Positions 31,786-40,715 of a stretch of DNA of 64,000 nucleotides are shown one piece after another. Below the pieces are notes generated by a model. That model saw only the letters and a program-made list of their open reading frames with translations, was not told the origin of the DNA and did not search any database. The position numbers were made by a program, and so were the translations under genes. Position 1 is the first letter of the stretch. Each line of letters begins with the position of its first letter. Origin of the DNA: Vreelandella subterranea (GTDB lineage Bacteria > Pseudomonadota > Gammaproteobacteria > Pseudomonadales > Halomonadaceae); the NCBI RefSeq assembly GCF_900111305.1, contig NZ_FOGS01000003.1, positions 62,001 to 126,000 of the forward strand, in the 5' to 3' direction.

Positions 31786-33894
31786 AAACCGGTAGCCCAA
31801 CAGGCGCATCGCATTAAGCGTCACCAGCACGGTAGCGCCGGTGTCAGCCATTACCGCCACCCACATGCCGGTGATGCCCAGCACGGTCGACACCAGAAAC
31901 AACGCCTTGAAACCCAGCGCCAGCGCCACGTTGGTCTTGACGTTGTTCAGCGTCGCCCGGGACAGCGCGATGAGTTCGGCAACCCCCATCACACGGTTCT
32001 TCAGCAGGGCCGCATCGGCGGTTTCCAGCGCCACATCGGTTCCACCGCCCATGGCGATCCCCACGTCTGCCGCCGCCAGCGCCGGGGCATCATTGATACC
32101 GTCGCCGACTTTACCTACCGGCCCAAGCCCCTGTGCCTGCCAATCACGTACCCGCTGTGCCTTGGCTTCAGGCATCAATTCGCCCTCGGCCTCAATGCCC
32201 AGTTGTTCCCCCATGGCCGCTACCGTGCGCGCGTTATCGCCGCTGAGCATCACCACGCTGACGCCCAGGCGTTTGAGCGCTTCAATCGCGGCTGGCGTAT
32301 CCTCACGGGGTTCGTCGCGCAGCGCCAAGACGCCAAGCGCGATTCCTTCAGCCAGCAGCAGGACCACCGTTTTACCCTCTGCTTCCAGCGCGGCAATTCG
32401 CGCTGACTGGGTCTCGGTCCCCTGCCAATGGCGCGGGCTTGTCAGGGTCAACGCCCGCCCCTCGAACCGACCGCTGACCCCCTGCCCGGCCTGAGCCTGC
32501 CCCTCGGATGCCCTGCCAAGCGACAGCCCCAACTGCTCTGCATGCTGCACAATGGCCTGCGCCACCGGGTGGTTCGAGTCCTGCTCCAGTGCAGCGGCCA
32601 GGCGGACGACCTCTTGTTCATTGGGCTCGTCCCAGCCCTCCACATCGGTCACGCTGGGCGCGCCTGCGGTCAGGGTGCCGGTTTTATCCACTGCCACGCG
32701 CTGAAGCTTGCCCAGCTGTTCAAGTACGGCGCCACCCTTGATCAACAGCCCACGCCGCGCCGCGGTTGAAAGCCCGGCGGCAATGGCGGCGGGTGTCGAG
32801 ATGACCAGTGCGCACGGGCAGGCGATCAGCAGCAGCGCCAAGGCCCGGTAGACCGACTCGGACCAGGCAAGCCCGGTCAACCAGAGGGGCACCACCGCCA
32901 CCAGCACGGCCACTCCGACAACCAATGGCATGTACCAGCGGGCAAAGCGATCGATAAAGCGCGCCACCGGGGCTTTGGCGGCCTGCGCCTCTTCGACCAG
33001 ATGGATAATCCGGGCAATGGTATTGTCGGCAGCCCCCCGGGTGACCTCTACCTCTAACGCCGCGTCGAGATTGACCGTGCCCGCCCAGATTTCCTCGCCG
33101 GTGGCCCGCTGCCGGGGCACCGACTCACCGTTGATGGGTGACTCGTCGAGCTGGGAGGTACCCGCGATGATACGTCCATCGCAAGGCACGCGATCGCCGG
33201 GGCGCACCAGCACCCGCTGGCCTGGCGTCAACGCATCCGCCGCTATCTCGCGGGTGGCCTCCCCCTCAAGCAGACGCGCCGTCGCTGGCGTCAGATTGCC
33301 CAGCGCGGCAATACGGCGTCGCGCCTGCCCGGCCGCCACGCCTTCGAGCAGCTCACCCACCGCGAACAAGAACACCACCATGGCTGCTTCAGCGGCGGCC
33401 CCGATGGTTAAAGCCCCCATGGCCGCGATACTCATCAGCATTTCAATGGTCAGCGGATTGCCCATGCGCAGCGAGCGCCAGGCCACCTGCCCGATCGGCA
33501 GCCAACCGATCAGCGTGGCCAATACGAATGGCCAGGCACCCACTTCAGGCAGACGCCAGGCCAACAGCCACGCCATGACCAGCAGCGCGCCACTGACCAC
33601 CACCAGGCGTCCTTTGGTCGTGTGCCACCAGCGCGGCGTCGATGCCGTCGATGGCGAGGCTTCAATCACCGGATAGCCGAGCCTGGAAAGCGTGTGTTTC
33701 AAGCTGTCATGGTCCAGCGCCTGGTCGGCATGGGCGGTCACACTCACGGTACCGCTCATGCTGGAGGCGCTGACCCGTTCAACCTGCGACAAGCCTTCAA
33801 GCGCTGCCTCTACCTTGCGCTCGCAGCCGCCACAGTCCATGCCCTGGACATTCAGGCGCGCGGTGTCGCGGGTGTCTTGCTGGCGAGTGGTCAT
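31756..33894 (-). CDS. Zn/Cd/Pb-translocating P1B-type ATPase (ZntA/CadA-like)
   Basis: 712-residue inner-membrane efflux pump. An N-terminal HMA domain has VQGMDCGGCERKV (the CXXC metal site). Then come the transmembrane metal motif ACPCALVIS, the phosphorylation site VDKTGTLTAG, the ATP-binding SNHPVAQAI, and GDGINDAPALAAADVG. The CPC motif with a single HMA domain fits ZntA-type divalent pumps; a Cu+ pump is less likely because the regulator next door looks like the CadR/ZntR branch. Expression is probably driven from the MerR operator that overlaps its promoter. Confidence 0.9.
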   Translation of the reverse strand: MTTRQQDTRDTARLNVQGMDCGGCERKVEAALEGLSQVERVSASSMSGTVSVTAHADQALDHDSLKHTLSRLGYPVIEASPSTASTPRWWHTTKGRLVVVSGALLVMAWLLAWRLPEVGAWPFVLATLIGWLPIGQVAWRSLRMGNPLTIEMLMSIAAMGALTIGAAAEAAMVVFLFAVGELLEGVAAGQARRRIAALGNLTPATARLLEGEATREIAADALTPGQRVLVRPGDRVPCDGRIIAGTSQLDESPINGESVPRQRATGEEIWAGTVNLDAALEVEVTRGAADNTIARIIHLVEEAQAAKAPVARFIDRFARWYMPLVVGVAVLVAVVPLWLTGLAWSESVYRALALLLIACPCALVISTPAAIAAGLSTAARRGLLIKGGAVLEQLGKLQRVAVDKTGTLTAGAPSVTDVEGWDEPNEQEVVRLAAALEQDSNHPVAQAIVQHAEQLGLSLGRASEGQAQAGQGVSGRFEGRALTLTSPRHWQGTETQSARIAALEAEGKTVVLLLAEGIALGVLALRDEPREDTPAAIEALKRLGVSVVMLSGDNARTVAAMGEQLGIEAEGELMPEAKAQRVRDWQAQGLGPVGKVGDGINDAPALAAADVGIAMGGGTDVALETADAALLKNRVMGVAELIALSRATLNNVKTNVALALGFKALFLVSTVLGITGMWVAVMADTGATVLVTLNAMRLLGYRFRSPAITQGR

Positions 33895-33936
33895 GGCATC
33901 GTCCTTCCCAGTCGGCTATCTTGGGGTCAGCGTAAT

Positions 33937-33959
33937 ACCTGTAGTCACTAGAGGTTCAA
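33937..33959 (-). promoter_or_regulatory. MerR-type operator and promoter of the metal ATPase gene
   Basis: ACCTGTAGTCACTAGAGGT (33937-33955) is a 17-base dyad with one mismatch per arm. It sits against a minus-strand -35 box TTGAAC (33954-33959) and fills the spacer toward a poor -10 box, the overlong-spacer design by which MerR-family activators twist promoters open. It lies just 8 bases before the merR start codon. Confidence 0.75.
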
Positions 33960-33962
33960 GCC

Positions 33963-34427
33963 ATGACCCACACGCCAAGCCAGGCCGCTATCGGCATCGG
34001 CGAACTCGCCAGCCGCACCCACTGCAAGCCGGAAACCGTGCGCTATTACGAGAAGATCGGCCTGCTGCCCGCCGCCCCGCGCAATGAGGGCAACCAGCGG
34101 CGTTACAGCGAGGCAACTGTGCAGCGGCTGATGTTCATTCGTCATGCGCGGGATTTCGGCTTCTCGGTGGAGGCCGTGCGGGAGCTACTCGATATGGCCG
34201 ACCACCCGAGCCAGCCGTGCGACCAGGTCGATCAGCTGGCACGTCGGCACCTGGCGGAGGTGGAGTCGCGCATTCAGCGGCTGATGGTTCTGCGCGACGA
34301 GCTGAAGCGCACGGTTGCCCAGTGCGACGGCGACAGCGTGGCCCAGTGCCGGATTATCGAGGTGTTGAGCGACCACCGGCTGTGCAGCCACGATGCTGCC
34401 CATGGCGGGGCGGAGGCGCTACGTTGA
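33963..34427 (+). CDS. MerR-family heavy-metal regulator (CadR/PbrR/ZntR branch)
   Basis: 154 residues. The winged helix-turn-helix covers about 10-80 (IGIGELASRTHCKPETVRYYEKIGLL), with a dimerisation helix next. Candidate metal ligands are Cys86 (PSQPCDQ), Cys121 and Cys129 (AQCDGDSVAQC), and a C-terminal CSHDAAH tail, like the His-rich tails of CadR. Cys21 in the HTH is shared with PbrR. Divergent from the ATPase gene with the operator between. Metal selectivity (Cd, Pb or Zn) is not decidable. Confidence 0.88.
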   Translation: MTHTPSQAAIGIGELASRTHCKPETVRYYEKIGLLPAAPRNEGNQRRYSEATVQRLMFIRHARDFGFSVEAVRELLDMADHPSQPCDQVDQLARRHLAEVESRIQRLMVLRDELKRTVAQCDGDSVAQCRIIEVLSDHRLCSHDAAHGGAEALR

Positions 34428-34439
34428 TGCGGCGGCGCG

Positions 34440-35219
34440 TTACGCCCCCAGCCACACGTCGAGGAACAGCATGATCACAAGGCCGATGGCCAGACCAGAG
34501 GTTGCCTTCTTCTGGTGCCCGCAGCGGTGCGTCTCGGGAATGATTTCATGGCTGATCACATAGAGCATCGCCCCGGCGGCAAAGGCCATGCCCCAAGGCA
34601 GCAATATCTGCGATACGCTGATGATACTGGCGCCGAACAGGCCGCCGATGGGCTCGATCAACCCGGTGAGCGCAGCGATCGTCCACGAGCGAACCCGTGA
34701 ATACCCCTCACCCATGAGCGCAATCGCCACGGCCAGCCCTTCCGGCATGTTTTGCAGGCCAATGCCGATCGCCAGCGGCATGCCGCCTTCGAGACCGTTG
34801 GCACCGAACCCCACGCCCACGGCCATGCCCTCGGGCAGGTTGTGAATGGCAATGGCAAAGACGAACAGCCATACCCGCCGCAGCGAGGCGGCTTCGGGGC
34901 CTTCGCGACCCTGCTGGAAATGCTCGTGGGGCAGGCGTTCATTGAGCAAGGCAATCGCCCCCATGCCCAGCAGGATCGCCGCGCAGACAATGGCAGGGGG
35001 TACCGGCCCACCGGCGTAATAGATTTCGGCGGCATCCAGCGCCGGAATGATCAGCGAAAAGAACGACGCGGCCAGCATGACACCGGCGGCAAAACCCAGC
35101 GCCAGGTCTCGAAACCCGCGGTCAGGGGTTTTGCCCAGCAATACCGGTAATGCACCGACAGCCGTCAACGAGCCAGCGGCAAGGCTACCCAAGAATCCGA
35201 GTAAGACGGTATTTTCCAT
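34440..35219 (-). CDS. ZIP-family metal transporter (GufA-like)
   Basis: 259 residues with eight hydrophobic helices. The ZIP metal-binding pair is seen as AIHNLPEGMAVG (helix IV) and GLQNMPEGLAVA (helix V), and HEIIPETHRCG follows in the last part. The family usually imports zinc or other divalent metals; some GufA-like members export. It is convergent with the merR gene, 12 bases apart, which suggests but does not prove shared metal homeostasis. Confidence 0.85.
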   Translation of the reverse strand: MENTVLLGFLGSLAAGSLTAVGALPVLLGKTPDRGFRDLALGFAAGVMLAASFFSLIIPALDAAEIYYAGGPVPPAIVCAAILLGMGAIALLNERLPHEHFQQGREGPEAASLRRVWLFVFAIAIHNLPEGMAVGVGFGANGLEGGMPLAIGIGLQNMPEGLAVAIALMGEGYSRVRSWTIAALTGLIEPIGGLFGASIISVSQILLPWGMAFAAGAMLYVISHEIIPETHRCGHQKKATSGLAIGLVIMLFLDVWLGA

Positions 35220-35268
35220 GCGCCAAAAGGGCCTTGTATCAAGAGAGGCATCGAGATGGGGTTTATCG

Positions 35269-35853
35269 CTAACCCAGCCCGCGCAGAATAAAGTCGACGG
35301 TTTGCTGCGCCTGATGCTTCGAGGCTCCGCTCTTCATCAATAACCGCAGCCCTGACATCGACAGTGTCAGAAACTGGGCAGCACTCTGCGGATCGCGGGT
35401 CTCAGCGATACTGCCCTCGCGCTGGGCGCGCTTGATGACGCCATGAAAGAAAGTCGTCACGCTCGCCACGCTATCACGCGCGGTCTGCGCTGGCAGCGAG
35501 TCTTCTCCGCCCAGCTCGGTGGCGGAGTTGAACAGCAAACAACCAAGCGATGCCTGTTGGCTGTCGGTATCGGCGGCTGAATACAACAGCTGCTCGATAA
35601 ACGACCAGGCGCTATCGGCGGCGTCCAACTGCTCTGACAGCGACGCCAACAGCTCTTGGCGGTAATTCTGCAGGGCTAGCAGGAACAGCGCCTCTTTGTT
35701 ACCGAACGCCTGGTACAGGCTGCTGCGCGACAGCGCCATGGCGTCCAGCAGGTCGCGCATGGACGTATGATAGTAGCCAGAGCGCCAGAAGGTGTTAACC
35801 GCCGCCTTTAGCGCTTCTTCCGGCTGATGCTGTAAGGGTCTGCCGATGGTCAT
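35269..35853 (-). CDS. TetR/AcrR-family transcriptional regulator
   Basis: 194 residues from MTIGRPLQHQPEEAL; a longer frame starting 12 codons earlier has no better ribosome site. The N-terminal HTH reads AVNTFWRSGYYHTSMRDLLDAMALSRSSLYQAFGNKEALF, a clear TetR fold of the YxxF(G/P)xK type (shown in pieces: MRDLLDAMALSRSSLY, then FGNKEALF). It is divergent from an AhpD-like gene; a 7-7-7 inverted repeat lies between them. Confidence 0.85.
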   Translation of the reverse strand: MTIGRPLQHQPEEALKAAVNTFWRSGYYHTSMRDLLDAMALSRSSLYQAFGNKEALFLLALQNYRQELLASLSEQLDAADSAWSFIEQLLYSAADTDSQQASLGCLLFNSATELGGEDSLPAQTARDSVASVTTFFHGVIKRAQREGSIAETRDPQSAAQFLTLSMSGLRLLMKSGASKHQAQQTVDFILRGLG

Positions 35854-35981
35854 TGTCACCACTCTTGGAAACTGTCGCCCACGCTTCAACGGGACAAATC
35901 ACTCTCTAGGACATTAATTTAACATGTTGCAGGGGGATTAGGGGAGTCAGACGCATCTCCGCTCACCTTCTATCGATTCAA

Positions 35982-36002
35982 TTACAGTTGCCGTGACTGT
36001 AA
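35982..36002. promoter_or_regulatory. Inverted repeat between tetR and the AhpD-like gene
   Basis: TTACAGT, seven bases, then ACTGTAA: a perfect 7-7-7 inverted repeat. It lies 129 bases before the tetR start and 83 bases before the AhpD-like start. It is the best candidate for the TetR-family operator, placed to control both divergent genes. Confidence 0.5.
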
Positions 36003-36085
36003 ATTATGTACCGAATGTTCCATAATCAAAGGGCACAATACAGCAATCCTGCATCAACTGTTTTTATCGATCCAAGGAGAGCGAA

Positions 36086-36643
36086 ATGGCCGATTTTCCA
36101 TTGCATACCACCGATAGCGCACCCGAAGCAGCGCAAGCGAACCTGAAAGCCGCCGAAAAGAAAATGGGCTTCCTGCCCAATATCTTTGCCAAGATGGCCG
36201 AGGCGCCGACGCTTCTCGAAGCCTATCTGACCCTTGACGGCATCTATGCCAAGACCAGCCTGAGCCCGGTGGAACAGCAAGCGGCCCTGCTCGCCATCAG
36301 TGCCGATAACCACTGTGCGTTCTGCGTCGCCGCCCATACCGGTGGCATTAAACAAGCCGGTGCCGACGACGAGACCGTCAAGGATCTGCGCGATCGCAAG
36401 ACACCCAACGATGCCAAGCTGGCGGCCGTGACGCGTTTTGCACGCCACTTGAACGCTCAGCGCGGCTGGGCCGAGCAAGCTGAGCTTGATGCCTTCCTTG
36501 GAGCAGGTTTCACCCATCAGCAGGTGCTGGAGCTGGTCATTGCCTGCGCGCTGAAAACGCTCTCGAACTACACCAACCACCTTGCCGGCACGCCGCTCAA
36601 CGAAGAGCTCAAGCCGCTTGCTTGGGAAGCACCCGCATCATAA
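36086..36643 (+). CDS. Carboxymuconolactone decarboxylase family protein (AhpD-like)
   Basis: 185 residues behind AAGGAGAG. The AhpD-type redox centre is present as DNHCAFCVAAHTGG, i.e. a CXXC followed by His. Such proteins act as alkylhydroperoxidases or peroxidase-linked reductases. A probable partner of the TetR regulator by position. No peroxiredoxin of the AhpC type is adjacent, so the electron partner is unknown. Confidence 0.85.
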   Translation: MADFPLHTTDSAPEAAQANLKAAEKKMGFLPNIFAKMAEAPTLLEAYLTLDGIYAKTSLSPVEQQAALLAISADNHCAFCVAAHTGGIKQAGADDETVKDLRDRKTPNDAKLAAVTRFARHLNAQRGWAEQAELDAFLGAGFTHQQVLELVIACALKTLSNYTNHLAGTPLNEELKPLAWEAPAS

Positions 36644-36737
36644 TGCCTGTCTACCTGTGGCCGCCTTGCGGCCACAGACGGATGCTGCTTGGAAATGGGA
36701 ACGCTACTGCAACCGATCTCCATGAGGACTCTCTACC

Positions 36738-37304
36738 GTGATAACCGCCACGCATTCACCCGATGAACATATTGCGGCGCTACGACCCAAGCTTGTCGCC
36801 TTTGCTCGCTTACAGCTGCGCGATAACGCCGCTGCCGAGGATACCGTGCAGGACACGCTGATCACCGCACTGGAAAAGCACGATACCTTTGGCGGGCGCT
36901 CAGCGTTTGAAACCTGGGTCTTCGGCATCCTCAAAAACAAGATACTCGAAAGGCTCCGCCAGCAAGGCCGCTTTGTCGCGTGGCAGAGTGACGAGCAAAG
37001 TGACGACGACGCACTGGAAAACCTGTTTCAGGACAACGGCCGCTGGCAGGCGACGAAACGTCCAGTGCCATGGGGCGACCCCGACCAGGTGCTCGAAAAC
37101 ACGGCTTTCTGGAAAGTGTTGGATGCCTGCCTGGTGGCATTGCCGGAAAACACGGCCCGCGTGTTCACGATGCGTGAACTCATGGAGCTTTCCACACCGG
37201 AAATATGCAATGTGCTCGATATCTCCGAGTCCAACTGCTGGGTCATCCTGCACCGCGCGCGGTTGAAGTTGCGCGACTGCATCGAGAAAGGCTGGTTAAC
37301 GTAA
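36738..37304 (+). CDS. ECF-type RNA polymerase sigma factor
   Basis: 188 residues with sigma region 2 (LVAFARLQLRDNAAAEDTVQDTLITALEK; the AEDTVQDT core-binding part) and region 4 (LMELSTPEICNVLDISESNCWVILHRARLKLRDCI). A roughly 40-residue linker between regions is longer than in typical ECFs. The next gene encodes a zf-HC2 protein, the standard anti-sigma partner. No binding site was recognised. Confidence 0.88.
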   Translation: MITATHSPDEHIAALRPKLVAFARLQLRDNAAAEDTVQDTLITALEKHDTFGGRSAFETWVFGILKNKILERLRQQGRFVAWQSDEQSDDDALENLFQDNGRWQATKRPVPWGDPDQVLENTAFWKVLDACLVALPENTARVFTMRELMELSTPEICNVLDISESNCWVILHRARLKLRDCIEKGWLT

Positions 37305-37458
37305 CCCATATACCAATTAGCGGATTACTCATGGCACTTGCATGCCCTCCCCAAAAAATCCAACGTCAACTGTAAAGTTTCACCTCTTCCAACAACGAAA
37401 CCTCACCCCTTGTCCAATTTTATCGTGCTAGATTTGCAAGCTCGCCGAGGAGTTAACC

Positions 37459-37659
37459 ATGCTGATGTGCCGTGAAGCCACACGCTTGATGTCGCTTAAA
37501 CAGGATCGGGTGCTTACCCTACGGGAAAAAACGGCGCTACGTTTTCACCTTTCCATGTGTGGTGCCTGCCGTGCCTGCGCGCGTCAGTTCGACCTTCTGC
37601 ATGCCATCGGTGAACACCATCCTGCTGCCTTGAAACCGTCATCGACACAGGATGACTAG
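37459..37659 (+). CDS. Zinc-finger (zf-HC2) putative anti-sigma factor
   Basis: 66 residues behind GAGGAG. The sequence MLMCREATRLMSLKQDR, then FHLSMCGACRACARQ, has the His-x3-Cys-x2-Cys zinc-binding set of anti-sigma domains (zf-HC2). It lacks a membrane helix, so it is probably a soluble redox- or metal-responsive anti-sigma for the ECF factor encoded 154 bases upstream. Confidence 0.82.
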   Translation: MLMCREATRLMSLKQDRVLTLREKTALRFHLSMCGACRACARQFDLLHAIGEHHPAALKPSSTQDD

Positions 37660-37669
37660 GAGTTGCCCT

Positions 37670-38326
37670 ATGCGCCCACTTCACGGCGTTGCGGTTATCG
37701 CCGGTTTGCTGATGATCAGCAGCACGGCCACGGCCGATATCTTGTTGACACCCAACCAGATCATGACCTGGCCCACCCGCAGCTTTGACGGTGAGACCCA
37801 TTACGAGATCGTCGAAAAGGATGGTGCCAGGGTGCTGATGGCCCAATCACAGGGCCAGGCATCGGCACGCTACCTGGAACGCGAAATCGACCTCGATGAA
37901 ACGCCCTACCTGCACTGGTGCTGGCAGGTGGACTCCACCTACCCGGGACTCGATGAGACCACCAAGGCGGGTGACGACTACCCTGCTCGCGTCTATGTGG
38001 CGCGTAAAACGGGGCTGCTGCCCTGGCAGGTTCAATCCATCAATTATGTCTGGTCGTCGACGCAGGACGCGGGCAACACCTGGACGAATGCATTTACCGA
38101 CCGCGCCGAGCTGATGGCCCTGCAAGGCGGCGCCTCGAAGGTGGGCGAATGGGTCGCCGAAGTACGCGACGTGCGCGCCGACTTTGCCACCTTGTTTGGT
38201 GACACAGTAACCACCATTGACGGTGTCGCCTTGATGAGCGATGGCGACAACTCAGGCAGTGACGCCACCGCCTGGTTTAGCCAACTCGGGTTCTCCGCGA
38301 CTAGACAGCTGCCAAACTGCCCTTAA
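37670..38326 (+). CDS. DUF3047 secreted protein
   Basis: 218 residues from an ATG behind AGGAG. A signal peptide is seen (LHGVAVIAGLLMISSTATA), so it is probably periplasmic. The body has the DUF3047 blocks PYLHWCWQVDSTYPG and DDYPARVYVARKTG; INYVWSSTQDAGNTWTNAF follows. Function unknown. It lies 10 bases after the anti-sigma gene and is probably in the ECF regulon. Confidence 0.82.
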   Translation: MRPLHGVAVIAGLLMISSTATADILLTPNQIMTWPTRSFDGETHYEIVEKDGARVLMAQSQGQASARYLEREIDLDETPYLHWCWQVDSTYPGLDETTKAGDDYPARVYVARKTGLLPWQVQSINYVWSSTQDAGNTWTNAFTDRAELMALQGGASKVGEWVAEVRDVRADFATLFGDTVTTIDGVALMSDGDNSGSDATAWFSQLGFSATRQLPNCP

Positions 38327-38549
38327 AAACGGTTTCTCGAATTCCCCCAACGCCTGATAGCAGACGCCTCCATACCGCCCATTGATATTACCGTTGAGGT
38401 ATATAAAACAGTTTTTGACCTGCCGCTCGGCCTTCAAGGTGATAGAGGATGTCAGCCTTGCCGCTTTCGTATAGGATGTGTGTAACTATTAAAAAAAGTC
38501 GCAATACACTAATTACTCAGGCGGTTTAGAAGACACTGGGACTTACGAC

Positions 38550-39821
38550 ATGATTCTTGACAACACGAATAACGCCCATCGACGTGCCTTGATGCAACAC
38601 ACCGCCTGCATCGAATTTACCCCTGACGGTATTATTCTGGCCGCCAGCCAACACTTCCTGGATGCGGTTGGCTATTCGCTGGACGCCATCAAGGGCCAGC
38701 ATCACAGACTGTTCTGCACTGAAAACAAGGCGAGCTCTTCCGCGTATCGATCATTCTGGCGTTCGCTTTCTGAAGGAGAAAGCCACCAGGGTACGTTCAA
38801 GCGGATAGATGCCAGAGGCCAGGACATATGGCTCGAGGCAACCTATGTGCCTGTTTGCAACCGACGCGGGCGTGTCGTGAGCGTCTTCAAGGTCGCCAAT
38901 GACGTGACGGCCAAGCACCAGGAGGCGGCGCGCAAGGACGCTGTTCTGCAGGCGCTTGATAGCTCCATGGCAGTGATTGAATTCACCCCGACAGGCGAAA
39001 TAATCAACGCCAATACCAACTTCGAGAAAGCGGTAGGCTATACCAACGAGCAGCTGGCAGGTTCGCATCATCGCCAGTTATGCCCACCCTCGTTTTACCA
39101 GCAACACCCGCATTTCTGGGAAGAACTGGGCAGAGGCGAGTTCAAGCAAGGCAAGTTTGAGCGATTGAACTCGCAAGGCCACAGCCTCTGGTTGGAGGCG
39201 ACTTATAACCCGATTACGGATGCCAACGGCGAGGTATTCAAAGTGGTCAAGTTTGCCACCGATATCACCTCGGCCATGCAGGAAGCCCATGCCGCCAATC
39301 AAGCGGTGTTGACGGCGCAATCGACATCATCGGAAACCGAGCAGATTGCCCAGAGCGGCCTGTCTCACTTGCAGCGTGTACTGGAGGACGCCCAGCAATC
39401 AGCCCAGGCGCTGGTTGAGGCGCAACGCCTGGTTGAATCGCTCAACGAGCAGGCAAAAAATATCAACATGATTACTGAGGCCATCGCCAATATTGCCAAC
39501 CAGACCAATTTACTTTCGCTTAATGCGGCGGTGGAAGCCGCTCGCGCCGGAGAGCAGGGGCGCGGCTTTGCCGTTGTTGCCAATGAGGTTCGCCAGCTGG
39601 CCAAAGGGTCGAGTGAAGCGGTCGACAGCATTACCCTGGTGCTCAGGGAAAACAGTGACCTTGTGACACGCACCACTCAGACCATGAAGCAAGTCATAGA
39701 CCGCAGCGAGTCGAGCCAGGCAAGCATCAGCGAAATAGAAACGATCGTAAATGAAATACTGACAGGGTCGCGTAATGTATCGTCATCCATCGACCAACTA
39801 ACGCTCAAGGAAGCCAGCTAG
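38550..39821 (+). CDS. Soluble methyl-accepting chemotaxis protein with two PAS domains (BdlA-like)
   Basis: 423 residues without membrane segments: PAS1 (about 15-130), PAS2 (about 135-255), then a short MCP signalling domain (about 265-415) with the conserved hairpin [21 protein letters not shown] and ANEVRQLA. The two-PAS plus MCP layout and length match BdlA, the P. aeruginosa biofilm-dispersion receptor. The PAS domains carry repeated HHRLFC and HHRQLC blocks typical of that subgroup. Ligand or cofactor (haem, FAD) is unknown. A terminator follows 18 bases after the stop. Confidence 0.85.
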   Translation: MILDNTNNAHRRALMQHTACIEFTPDGIILAASQHFLDAVGYSLDAIKGQHHRLFCTENKASSSAYRSFWRSLSEGESHQGTFKRIDARGQDIWLEATYVPVCNRRGRVVSVFKVANDVTAKHQEAARKDAVLQALDSSMAVIEFTPTGEIINANTNFEKAVGYTNEQLAGSHHRQLCPPSFYQQHPHFWEELGRGEFKQGKFERLNSQGHSLWLEATYNPITDANGEVFKVVKFATDITSAMQEAHAANQAVLTAQSTSSETEQIAQSGLSHLQRVLEDAQQSAQALVEAQRLVESLNEQAKNINMITEAIANIANQTNLLSLNAAVEAARAGEQGRGFAVVANEVRQLAKGSSEAVDSITLVLRENSDLVTRTTQTMKQVIDRSESSQASISEIETIVNEILTGSRNVSSSIDQLTLKEAS

Positions 39822-39840
39822 CTTTGCTGGCCAAATAATA

Positions 39841-39874
39841 AAGTGCCAGCCCTTAAAGGCTGGCACTTTTTTCT
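39841..39874 (+). terminator. Rho-independent terminator after the BdlA-like gene
   Basis: AAGTGCCAGCC (39841-39851) pairs perfectly with GGCTGGCACTT (39858-39868) around a six-base loop and runs into TTTTTTCTT. It is a strong plus-strand terminator. On the minus strand the tail TTTATTA is weaker, but the hairpin may also serve the convergent peroxiredoxin gene. Confidence 0.9.
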
Positions 39875-39910
39875 TGGCAGGTTTTCATTACCCCGCCTTC
39901 AAGATGCAAC

Positions 39911-40561
39911 CTACTTCAGCGTGGTTTTACGCAGATACGGCAGCACCGTCTCGTAATCGCCGAATTTTTGCTTGGCGTCTTCGTCTGACACGCTGGGCGG
40001 AATAATCACATCCTGCCCGACTGTCCAGTCTGCCGGTGTCGCTACACCATGCTTGGCCGTGGCTTGCAAGGCATCCAAGGCGCGCAGGATTTCAGCGAAG
40101 TTGCGGCCTACGGTCATCGGGTAGGTCATGGACAGCTTGAGCTGCTTGTCCGGCCCGATGATGAATACCGAACGCACTGTGGCGCTGTCAGCGGGCGTGC
40201 GGCCATCCGGCAGATAGGCGTCTTCGGGCAGCATGTCGTAGAGCTTGGAGACGGTCAGGCCGTCATCGGCAATGATCGGGAAATCCACGTCGCTGCCGCT
40301 CACGGTTTTAATGTCGTCGCCCCAGCGTTTGTGATCTTCCACACCGTCTACCGAGACGCCGATCACCTTGGTACCGCGTTTTTTCCACTCCTCGCTCAAG
40401 GTGGCAACGGCACCGAATTCGGTGGTGCACACGGGCGTAAAGTCTTTGGGGTGAGAGAACAGGATCGCCCAGCTGTCGCCAATCCAATCATGAAAGCGAA
40501 TGGGCCCATGGCTGGTTTCGGCTTCAAAATCGGGAACCACGGCATTGATACGTAGTGACAT
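39911..40561 (-). CDS. Peroxiredoxin, Prx6 (1-Cys) type
   Basis: 216 residues. The peroxidatic cysteine is in DFTPVCTTEFGAVA, and FSHPKDFTP and SVDGVEDHKRWGDD are Prx6-class blocks. No resolving cysteine is seen in the C-terminal half, consistent with the 1-Cys mechanism. It reduces hydroperoxides in the cytoplasm. It stands alone between a terminator and the CNNM gene. Confidence 0.92.
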   Translation of the reverse strand: MSLRINAVVPDFEAETSHGPIRFHDWIGDSWAILFSHPKDFTPVCTTEFGAVATLSEEWKKRGTKVIGVSVDGVEDHKRWGDDIKTVSGSDVDFPIIADDGLTVSKLYDMLPEDAYLPDGRTPADSATVRSVFIIGPDKQLKLSMTYPMTVGRNFAEILRALDALQATAKHGVATPADWTVGQDVIIPPSVSDEDAKQKFGDYETVLPYLRKTTLK

Positions 40562-40715
40562 GTTTTCCTCCTGTGGGTCAAAAACCCTAATGCTTTAAGC
40601 GTCTTTCAGGTCCATCACTATAGAACATAAAGTGCTAAGCAAGCCAATCAAAACCGTCTCACCGTGATAAAAACGGCCCAGGCAAAGGCATGGCGTCACT
40701 GGACGATAGATCAAA

